Of a stretch of DNA of 53,002 bases, positions 18,961-27,940 are shown piece by piece. Under the pieces are notes generated by a model that had not been told where the DNA came from, did no database searches, and saw only the letters and a program-made list of their open reading frames with translations. Origin of the DNA: Legionella sp. (GTDB taxonomy: Bacteria > Pseudomonadota > Gammaproteobacteria > Legionellales > Legionellaceae). The DNA lies in NCBI GenBank assembly GCA_031291095.1, contig JARLJR010000107.1, positions 1-53,002 of the forward strand. The letters run 5' to 3'. Within the stretch, counting starts at the first letter, position 1, and every line of letters begins with the position of its first letter. The position numbers were made by a program, and so were the translations under genes.

Positions 18961-19488
18961 CTATTTTGCTGCAAAATAGAGTGTTGCTGCCGCTGCGAGT
19001 GATGCAGTGAGAATCAAACCTGCCGTTGTAGTTTCAGGAGTAAAAAATTTATAGGGATGGGCTGTTGGTTTCTCTGTAACTGGATTACTGTCTTCCGTGC
19101 CAATCTTATCAAACTTTATTTGTGCAATCTTGTTTATAATCGAGCTAATTCGTTGCTTTGGAATGGTATTAGACGTTATTAAGCTGAAATATTCTTTTTC
19201 CAATAATTTGATTGCTGCATCAATTTGTTGAGGGCTTATCGTTGGATCTTGGTTGTAGGAATAGATGGTGCGAAATAGGGTTTCAGAATAGGCCGCACTC
19301 ACTTGAAGTAATTCAAGCTGCTCCCAATTTTTGGCATCAGCGATTTTTGAATTGAGCTGATAACGGTGATTATGTGGATCATTTTGAGTAAATGCATGAA
19401 TTGCATCAGCTAATTTTGTTTCACAAGAAAGAATCTGATGGAGCAGATTGAGGGATTTTTCGATAAATTCTTGTTCAAATATGGTCAT
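18961..19488 (-). CDS. Orphan protein with C-terminal membrane anchor, 175 residues
   Basis: Unrecognised. The N-terminal about 130 residues are helical and soluble (EFIEKSLNLLHQILSCETKL and following). A linker with KPTAHPYKFF leads to one hydrophobic segment at residues 154-174 (TTAGLILTASLAAAATLYFA) and a single terminal Lys. This is tail-anchor topology: the body would face the cytosol. There is no signal peptide. In Legionella such proteins can be inner-membrane proteins or translocated effectors that insert into host membranes; the sequence alone cannot decide. An AAGGAGA site precedes the ATG. Confidence 0.82.
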   Translation of the reverse strand: MTIFEQEFIEKSLNLLHQILSCETKLADAIHAFTQNDPHNHRYQLNSKIADAKNWEQLELLQVSAAYSETLFRTIYSYNQDPTISPQQIDAAIKLLEKEYFSLITSNTIPKQRISSIINKIAQIKFDKIGTEDSNPVTEKPTAHPYKFFTPETTTAGLILTASLAAAATLYFAAK

Positions 19489-19672
19489 TTAAGGTCTCCT
19501 TACCGTAAAAGAAATACTATAAGGATCTTTCGAAATTAGGGCAAGAAGAGGAGCGCAGGGTATTTCCTTATGGATGAAGATGTGTTCTTATGTTGGGCTC
19601 AGAGGTATTGGGGATCGGTAATGCGAATTAAATAAACAAAAAGATTATTTAATGATATAATTATCGATAAAT

Positions 19673-19690
19673 ATTGTTTTTAAAAACAAT
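19673..19690. promoter_or_regulatory. Perfect 18-base palindrome upstream of plaA
   Basis: ATTGTTTTTAAAAACAAT is fully self-complementary and ends 21 bases before the plaA ATG. It could be an operator for a dimeric regulator or a chance feature of AT-rich DNA. The 220-base gap 19489-19711 holds nothing else I can assign. Confidence 0.4.
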
Positions 19691-19711
19691 CAATTATAAT
19701 TAAGGGTATAC

Positions 19712-20638
19712 ATGAGACTGTTAGCAACTTTAGCTGCTTTTTTATTTTCTGGAATTGTTCTAGCAACACCTCTCCATAATATAGTTGTATTTGGTGATAG
19801 CTTGTCGGATAACGGCAACCTCTATGAATTCATGAATCATCAATTGCCTCCATCTCCTCCTTACTTTAAGGGCCGTTTTTCTAATGGACCTGTATGGGTA
19901 GAACATTTAGCCGCTTCTTATTTTCCTAAGGATCCAGCCGCACATTTATTAGATTATGCTTATGGTGGTGCAGGCGTTTCTTCAGATGAAGAAGATGATG
20001 ATGTTTTGTTTACGTTAAGAAGAGAAGTAAAAGATTACTTCGCCTCCCATCAAAATAAGGCAAGTGCAGATAGCCTTTATGTGGTGTGGATAGGCTCCAA
20101 TAATTATTTAGCATTGCCTGCCGAAGTTGATAAAACCCTACGTGAGGTAAATGAGGGAATTACCGAGAGTTTACAACGTTTGGCTGATAAGGGCGCAAAA
20201 CATATTTTAGTAGTTAATATCCCTGATTTAGGGAGTACTCCGGCTGCTATTGAATTTGACGCGATTGAAACTATGTCTTATTTTTCGCAAATACATAATT
20301 CACTGTTGAATAACACCTTAGCTAATCTCAAACAGCAATATCCTGATGTTGAATGGCTGTTTTTTGATATGAACCAATCGTTTAATGATGTTGTTTCTAA
20401 TCCTCAAATGTATGGATTTAATAACATTAACGGATCTTGCGTTGATTTAATCAACGATAATTTCGCTAAAAAATCAGTGCTAAACCTGGTTAGGGCAGCG
20501 AAGCCTAAATTGAATAGTGATGCTTGTGATGGCTATTTATTTTTTGATTTAGTACATCCAACCGCATTAGCTCATGAATTGCTAGCGGACCGAGCTCGAA
20601 AAGCGCTTGATGAAGTGGGTGTTACATTTACAGAATAG
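19712..20638 (+). CDS. plaA: GDSL lysophospholipase A, PlaA-like
   Basis: A secreted SGNH/GDSL lipolytic enzyme; L. pneumophila PlaA is the main secreted lysophospholipase A, exported by the Lsp type II system. A signal peptide covers residues 1-18 (MRLLATLAAFLFSGIVLA). Block I FGDSLSDNGN contains nucleophile Ser30. A GSNN motif (WIGSNNYLALP) gives the block III Asn, and DLVHPTALAHELLA near residue 282 gives the Asp-His pair. Two Cys near the C-terminus (GSCVDL, SDACDG) may form a disulfide. The 308-residue length agrees with my recollection of PlaA; PlaC and PlaD are longer. It has its own terminator and an AAGGG site. Confidence 0.9.
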   Translation: MRLLATLAAFLFSGIVLATPLHNIVVFGDSLSDNGNLYEFMNHQLPPSPPYFKGRFSNGPVWVEHLAASYFPKDPAAHLLDYAYGGAGVSSDEEDDDVLFTLRREVKDYFASHQNKASADSLYVVWIGSNNYLALPAEVDKTLREVNEGITESLQRLADKGAKHILVVNIPDLGSTPAAIEFDAIETMSYFSQIHNSLLNNTLANLKQQYPDVEWLFFDMNQSFNDVVSNPQMYGFNNINGSCVDLINDNFAKKSVLNLVRAAKPKLNSDACDGYLFFDLVHPTALAHELLADRARKALDEVGVTFTE

Positions 20639-20645
20639 AACTAAA

Positions 20646-20685
20646 TAGCCCGTATACGCTATGCCAATACGGGCTACTTTTTTTT
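20646..20685 (+). terminator. Intrinsic terminator of plaA
   Basis: TAGCCCGTAT pairs with ATACGGGCTA over an 11-base loop, followed by C and eight Ts. It lies 8 bases after the plaA stop and before the DUF3530 gene. This is the best intrinsic terminator in the window. Confidence 0.9.
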
Positions 20686-20734
20686 AAGCAGACCGAATAA
20701 AAGGACAGTTACTATCAATTTTTTCAGGGACGAT

Positions 20735-21556
20735 ATGTATTACATTTTAAGATTAGTTTTAGCATTTTTCCTCATTATCTCCATGGCTCAAGCAGAGCAG
20801 TTGGAGATAAAGCTTAATGGCAAGGGCATTAAGCTGCCTTATTGGTCCGCATTAAAAGATCCCCATGGTGCAATTGTTGTCATTCATGGTGGTGAACAGG
20901 CGCAATGGTCCGATTTTTTAGAGTACGTAGCAAAACATTTATCAGATTATGGTTGGTCTACGGTATTATTGAATTGTGAGCAAGATAGTACGGAGCCTTG
21001 GGTAAAAGCACTTCCAGAAGCAATCAATACACTGCGCCAGCAAAAAAATAACCGCATTGTAGTTATTCATTATGGAGAACAAGTAGCGCAAACCTTAGCT
21101 GCCTTTGATAAACAGGCAGGAATTGAAGGCTTGGTTTTACTTTCTGCGTATGATTTATCTAAAGCAGGCGATAAAAAAGATGATAAAAAAATTGAGCTAA
21201 AAGTTCCTTTATTCGATATTGCTGGACAATTTGACTATGGAACGGTCCTTGAGCAAATGAAGGAGCGTGGAAGGGAGTTTGCCCAAAATAAATATACATC
21301 CATGAAAGTACCCGGTGCTAATCATGACTATGAATACAATCAACCCATGGTGGTATCATTCATCAGCGGTTGGATGTTAAAACTTACCGAAAATAAACCA
21401 AAACCCCCACCTGTACTTGTTTCTTATGTAGCATCTATAGCTGCCCTTATCCCCAAGGATGATCTTGTTTTGGATGAGGAGCCTGAAGATTGGGCCGGAT
21501 ATAATAACGATCCTCCAGAACCAACACAAGAGATTATTGTACAAAACAATTACTAA
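20735..21556 (+). CDS. DUF3530 alpha/beta-hydrolase-like exported protein
   Basis: A 273-residue protein with a signal peptide (MYYILRLVLAFFLIISMAQA). The body resembles the DUF3530 family: GAIVVIHGGEQAQWSDFLEY, LSDYGWSTVLLNCEQ, and a closing His motif (GANHDYEYNQPMVVSFISGW). At the position of the hydrolase nucleophile elbow the sequence is VVIHYGEQVA, without an obvious Ser in a GxSxG motif, so a lipase activity is doubtful. The tail is proline- and acid-rich. It follows plaA but is separated from it by a strong terminator. Function unknown, probably periplasmic. Confidence 0.78.
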   Translation: MYYILRLVLAFFLIISMAQAEQLEIKLNGKGIKLPYWSALKDPHGAIVVIHGGEQAQWSDFLEYVAKHLSDYGWSTVLLNCEQDSTEPWVKALPEAINTLRQQKNNRIVVIHYGEQVAQTLAAFDKQAGIEGLVLLSAYDLSKAGDKKDDKKIELKVPLFDIAGQFDYGTVLEQMKERGREFAQNKYTSMKVPGANHDYEYNQPMVVSFISGWMLKLTENKPKPPPVLVSYVASIAALIPKDDLVLDEEPEDWAGYNNDPPEPTQEIIVQNNY

Positions 21557-21560
21557 CGGG

Positions 21561-21583
21561 GTAGCCTGGTTGCTTGCAGCCAG
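21561..21583. repeat. Family A palindrome, copy 3 (degenerate)
   Basis: GTAGCCTGGTTGC TT GCAGCCAG follows the DUF3530 gene stop by 4 bases. The right arm has one mismatch (GCAGCCAG for GCAACCAG). The leading GTAG is shared with copy 5, so the ancestral element was longer than the paired core. Confidence 0.65.
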
Positions 21584-21674
21584 AACTTCTCTCAATGGCA
21601 GCCAAATCAGAGAGCAGAAAACCTAGCCGTATTAGCGGTGTGTAATACTACGGGATCGAGGCTTTAATTCGGAG

Positions 21675-22544
21675 TTACCAGCCCTTACTTTCGCAAATCA
21701 ACTCATACGCCTTCACAATTTTTTGCGTCTTTTCATTAGCAACCTTAATCATCTCCTGAGGCAAGCCTTGAGCAATTAGCTTATCTGGGTGATTACGGCT
21801 TAATAAACGACGGTAGGCCTTCTTAACTTCTTGCTTGCTGGCGCTAGGTGATACCTCAATTAAAGCATAGGCATAGTCTAAATTTGATTTTGAAGGCTTA
21901 TAGTTGTATCTGCTGTATGACGAATAAGAGTCAGATGAAGACTGATGGGTTTCTTGTTGTTGCTTATGAGCCGAGCCAAAATCTTCATAAAAGCGGTATT
22001 GTTGGTGAAAGGGCATAAAACCTAGATGAGAGAAAATAATATCTAAGGTTTGTATTTTTCGAGTAGTCAGGCCATCAATTTGTGCTGCCTGGTATTGAAT
22101 GTCTATAAAGACTTTTAATAAATTACGATTATCATTGCAGGCACGGCGCAGTCTTGAAAGCACACCAATGAGATCAAAATGAGGCCCTTTGCCCTCATTA
22201 AATAAACGCATAGCAAGTATTTTTTGTTGCTGGCCCAAATGCATTTCATTCATAATTGAACGTGCCATGTTCAATTCTTCTTCACTAACGCGACCATCTG
22301 CTTTGGCTAGATAGCCCATAATTGAGAAGGTTGCCTCAAAAAACATCGTTTGCACATTGCTGCGTTTTTCAGTCAAATACAACAAGAGCGGATTAGAAAA
22401 ATGATTAGCAAGGCCTCGGTCAAAGATATTTCCTACTAAAATGCCAAAGATTGCGCCTGTGGGACCTGCAGATAAAAAGCCAAAGAAGGCTCCGAGAAGT
22501 TTTCCCCACCAAGTGCTGATTGTAAAAAATTCCTTAAAATTCAT
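21675..22544 (-). CDS. djlA: DnaJ-like membrane co-chaperone DjlA
   Basis: Inner-membrane J-domain protein that stimulates DnaK. An N-terminal Gly-rich hydrophobic segment (LLGAFFGFLSAGPTGAIFGI, about 16-35) is the membrane anchor. A TerB-like helical domain follows (FSIMGYLAKADGRVSEEELN). A Ser/Tyr/Gln-rich linker leads to the C-terminal J domain with HPD at residues 252-254. This order and the 289-residue length are typical of DjlA. It is divergent from waaA, which may imply joint envelope-related expression. Confidence 0.95.
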   Translation of the reverse strand: MNFKEFFTISTWWGKLLGAFFGFLSAGPTGAIFGILVGNIFDRGLANHFSNPLLLYLTEKRSNVQTMFFEATFSIMGYLAKADGRVSEEELNMARSIMNEMHLGQQQKILAMRLFNEGKGPHFDLIGVLSRLRRACNDNRNLLKVFIDIQYQAAQIDGLTTRKIQTLDIIFSHLGFMPFHQQYRFYEDFGSAHKQQQETHQSSSDSYSSYSRYNYKPSKSNLDYAYALIEVSPSASKQEVKKAYRRLLSRNHPDKLIAQGLPQEMIKVANEKTQKIVKAYELICESKGW

Positions 22545-22672
22545 TATAGAGAATTACCTTAAAATTAATGTCAGTTCTACTGTATATGAGGGTGCTGTTC
22601 CCATCTGCAATAGCCTTATCGCTTTATACCACATTTTAAGTATATACTGTCGGCTTTTAGGTTTGGCTTTAT

Positions 22673-23938
22673 ATGCGATTTTTTTACTCTTTTTTAATGT
22701 ATTTACTCACACCATTTATTGTAGCTCGTTTATGGTGGAAAGGGCGTCGCTTACCAGCCTATAGAGAGCGTGTTGCCGAACGTTTTTGTTTGGGAGTAAA
22801 AGAACACAAGCCTGTTGATGTTTGGGTGCATGCTGTTTCTTTAGGGGAAGTTATCGCAGCTATTCCTTTGATTGATGCCATGTTAGAGAGAAATTGGTCT
22901 GTTTTTGTTACGACCATGACACCTACCGGCTCGGGGCGTGTGCAAAGTCACTATGGCAATCGAGTAGGTCATCAGTACGTGCCTTACGAACTTCCTAGAA
23001 TTCTTAAACGTTTTTTCAAACAAATAAAACCGCGAGTTGGTTTGATCATGGAAACGGAACTATGGCCCAATTTAATTTATGAAGCACGCGCAGCCAATAT
23101 ACCTTTATTGCTTGCTAATGCGCGTTTATCTGATGGGTCAATGCAAGGCTATAAATGGATTAAGTTTATTATAAAACCACTGCTTAATCGTTTTTCAGCC
23201 ATTTTGCCTCAAGGTGAAGAGGACGCTCAGCGTTTTATTGATTTAGGGGGCCAAACCGAGTGTGTGCGGGTTTTGGGTAATATTAAATATGATTTACAAA
23301 CACACAGCATCGATCGCCAAAAATTTATTGAATTAAAAAGTCATTGGGGGGCCGAGCGGATTGCTGTTATTGCAGCCAGTACTCATGACAATGAAGAGTC
23401 ACAGATTATTGCCCAGCTACGACGCCTACAAGAAGCAATCCCTGGGGTAGTATTACTTATTGCACCAAGACATCCAGAGCGTTTTCAAGAGGTGTACCAG
23501 CAAAGTATTCAAGCTGGATTTAACACCGGATTACGTTCTAATTTAGCCTCTTTAAGTACCGAGAATGAGATTGTAGTATTGGATAGTTTAGGTGAGCTAT
23601 TAGGCATGTATCAGATAAGTGATTATGCTTTTGTTGGTGGCAGCCTTGTTCCTGTTGGTGGTCATAATGTACTTGAGCCAATTGCAATGAATGTTCCGGT
23701 TATTAGTGGTGCTCATGTTCATAATTTTAAGTTAATTTGTCATGAGTTAGAGAAGGCAAGCGCAATGGTATTAGTGCGCCGGGCGGATGAAGTGATCGAT
23801 GAACTGATTAAGTTGCATACGGATCCTCTTTATCGCCAACAACTCATTAAAAATGCCACCACCGTATTTGAAAAAAACAAAGGCGCAGTCCAGCGACATA
23901 TGCAGCAAATAGATAGTTTATTGGTAGTTCATGAATAA
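22673..23938 (+). CDS. waaA: Kdo transferase WaaA
   Basis: Transfers Kdo from CMP-Kdo to lipid A precursor at the cytoplasmic face of the inner membrane. An N-terminal hydrophobic anchor is followed by the acceptor-binding domain (WVHAVSLGEVIAAIPLIDAM, with the catalytic Glu in SLGE) and a C-terminal GT-B domain (VLLIAPRHPERF, FVGGSLVPVGGHNVLEPIA). The 421-residue length is normal. It is monocistronic and ends before a hairpin of repeat family B. Confidence 0.96.
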   Translation: MRFFYSFLMYLLTPFIVARLWWKGRRLPAYRERVAERFCLGVKEHKPVDVWVHAVSLGEVIAAIPLIDAMLERNWSVFVTTMTPTGSGRVQSHYGNRVGHQYVPYELPRILKRFFKQIKPRVGLIMETELWPNLIYEARAANIPLLLANARLSDGSMQGYKWIKFIIKPLLNRFSAILPQGEEDAQRFIDLGGQTECVRVLGNIKYDLQTHSIDRQKFIELKSHWGAERIAVIAASTHDNEESQIIAQLRRLQEAIPGVVLLIAPRHPERFQEVYQQSIQAGFNTGLRSNLASLSTENEIVVLDSLGELLGMYQISDYAFVGGSLVPVGGHNVLEPIAMNVPVISGAHVHNFKLICHELEKASAMVLVRRADEVIDELIKLHTDPLYRQQLIKNATTVFEKNKGAVQRHMQQIDSLLVVHE

Positions 23939-23956
23939 AAAAACACAGTCATTGAA

Positions 23957-23986
23957 ACGTCATCCCTCACTAGGTTGGGATGACGT
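23957..23986. repeat. Family B hairpin after waaA
   Basis: ACGTCATCCC and GGGATGACGT form a perfect 10-base stem with a 10-base loop, between the convergent waaA and HAD-like genes. The ACGTCATCC core is shared with other family B copies. Neither side has a U-tract, although the hairpin may still end transcription from both genes. Confidence 0.7.
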
Positions 23987-24025
23987 CATTCCTTAACTTA
24001 ATGGCAGTGTCCTCGTCACAAAAAG

Positions 24026-25315
24026 CTAAATATTCAATCCCCTACGGTCCACCGCTTCTAGCTCTAGCAGAGCTTGAAGCGCATCATATTCGTCGGTTTC
24101 CGAATCATCCTCAACCGTAGTGTCTGTATCATAATCAGGTATTGGTATAATGTTTAATAATGAATTAGGGCTTTTGGGATCGTTAAAAGCGATTACCGTC
24201 TGATCATCACGGATGAAATACTTCTCAAGCGGTTTATGCGCAATTAATTTGAGAAATGTATAGATGCGCATAAAATAGTCTTGCTCAGTTGTTGCTTGTT
24301 GCAAAATCTTATTCCCAAGAGGTAATAGCCATGGATATCCCATGGATGTACCATCAATTGCCTGTCCAGAAATTAGAGTGCGTAATACTTGAAAAATTTT
24401 ATAAGGGTCAAGATTTGTTTGTATTTTTCCTGGGTTAATAATCCAGCGAGCATTCGGCTGTAATTGGCCGCGTATACATTGTTGTTGATGATAACAAATA
24501 TTAGCAAACATTCCCCAGGGAGCTGTTTGGAACGAATTAAGTAATTTCTTCAAAACCTCATCTGAATCATCGAAGAAATACGACTGAGCTTCTTTGAATA
24601 ATGTGGATACAAAGCTTAATTGCATATAAATGATTGGAAACTTTGATTCATAATTGGGAACTCTGCGCAGGGCGTTGCATGCTGCTACTTGGCCTTTATC
24701 ATAACTGCCATCATAACAACGTAGAATTTCTTCATAGGTTGTTCCAACCGGTAGCTTCATTATTAAATCGTACAGTGATAAAGGAACAATTTTTACTTCT
24801 AAATCTGGAGGACAGTTCACAGAAGACTTTATTCTCTTGGCAAAATCGGGTAAATAATGAAATACCGAACCATTCTTATTTCTCACCCCGTTGAGCATAT
24901 CTAAATTACTCGTTTGTCGAGCACTGGATACAAATAACAACAGTAATTTAGTTCCTGCAGCTTTTTTAATTAAATCATCGATTAATGCCTGATTAGTTTG
25001 AGTGGTTCTATTGTAACGAATACCAATACACCCATCATAATCTAAATGAACACTAGTCACTTTGCTTTGGGAATATTTTTTGACATCATCTTCTGTAAGA
25101 ATATATCCCTCCAGGTCTTGGTAGGAATAATTTTTTTCTCCTGGATAATTATTTTGCTTTTCTTCAGTTATTACTACGTTGTTCTCTTCTTGATGGGATG
25201 GGATTACTGGGGTACTTGAAAAAAAGCTATGCCTTGCGTCGGAGGATTCTTCCATGAATTTAGGACGTTTATTAATAGAGTTAGATGGTTCTAAATAATC
25301 TTGTTTTCGTTTCAT
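24026..25315 (-). CDS. HAD-like orphan protein, effector candidate, 429 residues
   Basis: I see an apparent HAD-superfamily layout: motif I HLDYDGCIGI with D92 and D94, motif II LLLLFVSSARQ (S130 or S131), a motif III-like YDKGQVAACNAL with K207, and motif IV SYFFDDSDEV with D249 and D250. These suggest phosphatase or phosphotransferase chemistry. The N-terminus MKRKQDYLEPSNSINKRPKF has two basic clusters like a bipartite nuclear signal. The C-terminal part contains a strongly acidic run (DYDTDTTVEDDSETDEYDAL) before ELEAVDRRGLNI. There is no signal peptide. Together this looks like a translocated Legionella protein acting in the host, but that is inference. No close family name comes to mind. 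Confidence 0.82.
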   Translation of the reverse strand: MKRKQDYLEPSNSINKRPKFMEESSDARHSFFSSTPVIPSHQEENNVVITEEKQNNYPGEKNYSYQDLEGYILTEDDVKKYSQSKVTSVHLDYDGCIGIRYNRTTQTNQALIDDLIKKAAGTKLLLLFVSSARQTSNLDMLNGVRNKNGSVFHYLPDFAKRIKSSVNCPPDLEVKIVPLSLYDLIMKLPVGTTYEEILRCYDGSYDKGQVAACNALRRVPNYESKFPIIYMQLSFVSTLFKEAQSYFFDDSDEVLKKLLNSFQTAPWGMFANICYHQQQCIRGQLQPNARWIINPGKIQTNLDPYKIFQVLRTLISGQAIDGTSMGYPWLLPLGNKILQQATTEQDYFMRIYTFLKLIAHKPLEKYFIRDDQTVIAFNDPKSPNSLLNIIPIPDYDTDTTVEDDSETDEYDALQALLELEAVDRRGLNI

Positions 25316-25394
25316 CGCGCATCTTAAAAAGGAAAAAGATGACCATTATAAAGTTTTTATCTTAAGTGAGCATTAAGGTAATGGTATGAAAAAT

Positions 25395-25418
25395 AGTCCG
25401 CGCTCTATGTCGCGGACT
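25395..25418 (-). terminator. Intrinsic terminator of dksA
   Basis: AGTCCGCG and CGCGGACT pair over an 8-base loop. On the minus strand the stem is followed by ATTTTTC. It lies 28 bases after the dksA stop. Confidence 0.8.
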
Positions 25419-25445
25419 TTGGATAGATGTGAACGAACGTAGAGG

Positions 25446-25922
25446 TTAAGAGCCTTGATTTTGTCGCTCTTTGATTTCAGACAGGGTTTTGCAGTCGATG
25501 CATAGTGTCGCTGTTGGTCTAGCCTCTAAGCGCTTGAGGCCTATTTCTATACCACATGCTTCGCAATAGCCGAAATCATCATTTCTCAACCGTTCCAACG
25601 CATCTTCAATTTTCTTAATGAGTTTGCGTTCGCGGTCACGAGTACGTAATTCAATGCTGAATTCCTCTTCTTGACTTGCTCTGTCAGATGGATCTGGGAA
25701 GTTAGCGGCTTCATCTTTCATATGAGTAACCGTGCGATCTACCTCTTCCATTAATGATTGACGCCACGCTAGCAAAATCTTTTCAAGATGGGCTAGCTGC
25801 TTTTCATTCATATATTCTTCCCCTTCGCTTTCAATGTAAGGAGAAATTCCCATGCTACCTATCGTGTCATTTTTCACGTTGTATAGTCTCTCATTATTTT
25901 TATCAATTAATTGTTCGGTCAT
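25446..25922 (-). CDS. dksA: RNA polymerase-binding transcription factor DksA
   Basis: Works with ppGpp in the RNA polymerase secondary channel to control stringent-response promoters; in Legionella it contributes to the switch to the transmissive phase. Family landmarks are [20 protein letters not shown], the coiled-coil tip [20 protein letters not shown] (including the DxxDxA motif) and the zinc finger CEACGIEIG plus [12 protein letters not shown] place the start at ATG 25922, which has GGAGG five bases upstream, giving 158 residues. The longer frame to 25970 adds an unconserved stretch. It has its own terminator. Confidence 0.96.
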   Translation of the reverse strand: MTEQLIDKNNERLYNVKNDTIGSMGISPYIESEGEEYMNEKQLAHLEKILLAWRQSLMEEVDRTVTHMKDEAANFPDPSDRASQEEEFSIELRTRDRERKLIKKIEDALERLRNDDFGYCEACGIEIGLKRLEARPTATLCIDCKTLSEIKERQNQGS

Positions 25923-26052
25923 TTTAGCCTCCATCCCACTGTCCGCTGGTCTTCGCATCAATAATAACAAACCAACTGAGACGATTTACTCATTTGGGAT
26001 CTTTTCAGAAGGGGGTAGGTATACCAAAAAACTGTTGTATCATCAACAACAT

Positions 26053-26859
26053 TTATCGCCAACCACCACTTACTCTGTCATGACCCTGTAAATCTTTCCA
26101 GCACTGTACGTTTTTGTAGCCTAGTTCATTAAGTATAGCTCTAACTTTTAACTTTTGATCATAACCATGTTCGAGTAAAATCAGGCCATTAGGTAAAAGA
26201 TAATCATAACCTTGTTCGATAATCAAGTGAAGATCCGCTAATCCATCTTGAGCACTTGCCAAAGCACTTCGTGGTTCAAAGCGTAAATCACCTTCTTGTA
26301 AATGTGGATCTTGCTCGGCGATATAAGGTGGATTGGAAATAATGGCATGATATTGGCGCTTGGGAAGAGCACTGTACCAATTTGAATGATAGAAGTTTAA
26401 ATTGCGCACTTGATGCTGTTGTGCATTTTCTTGAGCGACCTGTAATGCCTCTTGGCTAAAATCACAAGCAACAATATTCCAGTTTGGCCTTTCTTTCGCA
26501 ATAGCAATGGCGATAGCACCACTACCTGTTCCGAGCTCAAGAATCCATGCCTCGCTATCCTGAGGTATTTTTTCTAAAGCCAATTCAACTAATAACTCGG
26601 TTTCATGGCGCGGGATTAACGTATGCACATTAACTTTTAAGTTCAGTGACCAAAATTCACGTTCACCGGTAATGTAGGCAATAGGGATACCTTGGGTTCG
26701 TTTTATTAAGAAACTTTGATAGGTTTCATATTGCTCTTTACTGAGTAGCTTCTCCGGATGAGCAAACAAATAGGCTCTGTTTTTACCTAAGACATAACAG
26801 AGTAAAATTTCAGCTTCTAGCTCTGGGTTATTACCCAAAGCTGCGCGTATGCTAATCAT
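26053..26859 (-). CDS. prmC: Release factor glutamine methyltransferase PrmC
   Basis: Methylates the GGQ glutamine of RF1 and RF2. The SAM-binding site is [18 protein letters not shown] and the catalytic NPPY motif is in [15 protein letters not shown]. The N-terminal helical domain is shortened relative to E. coli (268 against 277 residues), which is not unusual. It overlaps the end of prfA by 8 bases, so the enzyme is translationally coupled to its substrate in the hemA-prfA-prmC operon. Confidence 0.96.
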   Translation of the reverse strand: MISIRAALGNNPELEAEILLCYVLGKNRAYLFAHPEKLLSKEQYETYQSFLIKRTQGIPIAYITGEREFWSLNLKVNVHTLIPRHETELLVELALEKIPQDSEAWILELGTGSGAIAIAIAKERPNWNIVACDFSQEALQVAQENAQQHQVRNLNFYHSNWYSALPKRQYHAIISNPPYIAEQDPHLQEGDLRFEPRSALASAQDGLADLHLIIEQGYDYLLPNGLILLEHGYDQKLKVRAILNELGYKNVQCWKDLQGHDRVSGGWR

Positions 26860-27940
26860 TGCGTCCTAACTCTGCGAGCAGTTCCGCATGGTATTCACGT
26901 TGTAATGCATCAATAACCAGGGACAAATTACCTTCCATTACATCGCCAAGTTGATAAATAGTCAGATTAATACGGTGATCTGTCAGGCGACCTTGAGGAT
27001 AGTTGTAGGTGCGAATGCGCTCAGAGCGATCACCAGTACCCACAAGCGATTTGCGCGTTTGTGCCTGTTCTTGTCTTTGTTTACTTTGCTCAGCATCTAA
27101 TAAGCGTGTTTTTAACAAAGACATCGCCTTAGCGCGATTCTTATGTTGCGAACGTTCATCCTGGCATTCAACAACTACACCAGTAGGTATATGAGTGATG
27201 CGGATGGCGGAGTCTGTTTTATTAACGTGCTGACCCCCAGCTCCTGAAGAACGGTAGGTATCAATGCGTAAATCATCGGCGCTGATTTGAATCTCATCAA
27301 TCTCTTCAACTTCAGGCATAACGGCTACAGTACATGCAGACGTATGTACACGACCTTGAGATTCCGTTTCCGGAACTCGTTGTACACGGTGTGCTCCTGA
27401 TTCGAATTTAAGTTGAGAGTAAACTGCAGTACCGCTGATGCGGGCAATTACTTCTTTGTAGCCCCCATGTTCTCCATGACTGGCACTGATTAATTCCAGC
27501 TGCCAACCGCGATTCTCGGCATAGCGACTGTACATACGATACAGATCGCCAGCAAAGATGGCTGCTTCATCGCCACCTGTTCCGGCACGCACTTCAAGGT
27601 AAATATTGCGCTCATCATCAGGGTCTTTAGGAATCAAATGCCATTGCAGTTGCTCATCTAATTCTTCAATTTGTTTTTTGGCATCGTCAAGTTCTTCTTC
27701 GGCCATTGCCGCAAGTTCTTGATCATTCCCCTCCAGCATTTCCTGTAGGGATGCCAAATTATTTTGTGCTTCAATATAGGTCTCGTAGCAGGTTGCTACA
27801 GGCTCTAATTGCGCATATTCTTTTGATAAGGCTTTAAACTGATTCTGATCCGCAATCACTGAGGCCTCAGATAATAATCGCTCCACTTCCTGGAAGCGTT
27901 CCAGCATTTGCTGCAGTTTTAACTCAAGAGATTTCTTCAT
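26852..27940 (-). CDS. prfA: Peptide chain release factor 1
   Basis: Recognises UAG and UAA and triggers peptidyl-tRNA hydrolysis. The catalytic loop is [18 protein letters not shown] with GGQ, and the anticodon-like P-x-T motif appears as RVPETESQG. The 362-residue length is standard. Its start overlaps the hemA end by 17 bases and its end overlaps prmC, indicating tight coupling. Confidence 0.98.
   Translation of the reverse strand: MKKSLELKLQQMLERFQEVERLLSEASVIADQNQFKALSKEYAQLEPVATCYETYIEAQNNLASLQEMLEGNDQELAAMAEEELDDAKKQIEELDEQLQWHLIPKDPDDERNIYLEVRAGTGGDEAAIFAGDLYRMYSRYAENRGWQLELISASHGEHGGYKEVIARISGTAVYSQLKFESGAHRVQRVPETESQGRVHTSACTVAVMPEVEEIDEIQISADDLRIDTYRSSGAGGQHVNKTDSAIRITHIPTGVVVECQDERSQHKNRAKAMSLLKTRLLDAEQSKQRQEQAQTRKSLVGTGDRSERIRTYNYPQGRLTDHRINLTIYQLGDVMEGNLSLVIDALQREYHAELLAELGRND

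Noticed and set aside
25852-26091. Plus-strand ORF between dksA and prmC
   Set aside because: It overlaps the starts and ends of both genes antisense and has no ribosome-binding site.
27009-27194. Plus-strand Cys-rich ORF inside prfA
   Set aside because: Antisense of prfA with no start signal; prfA is fully intact.
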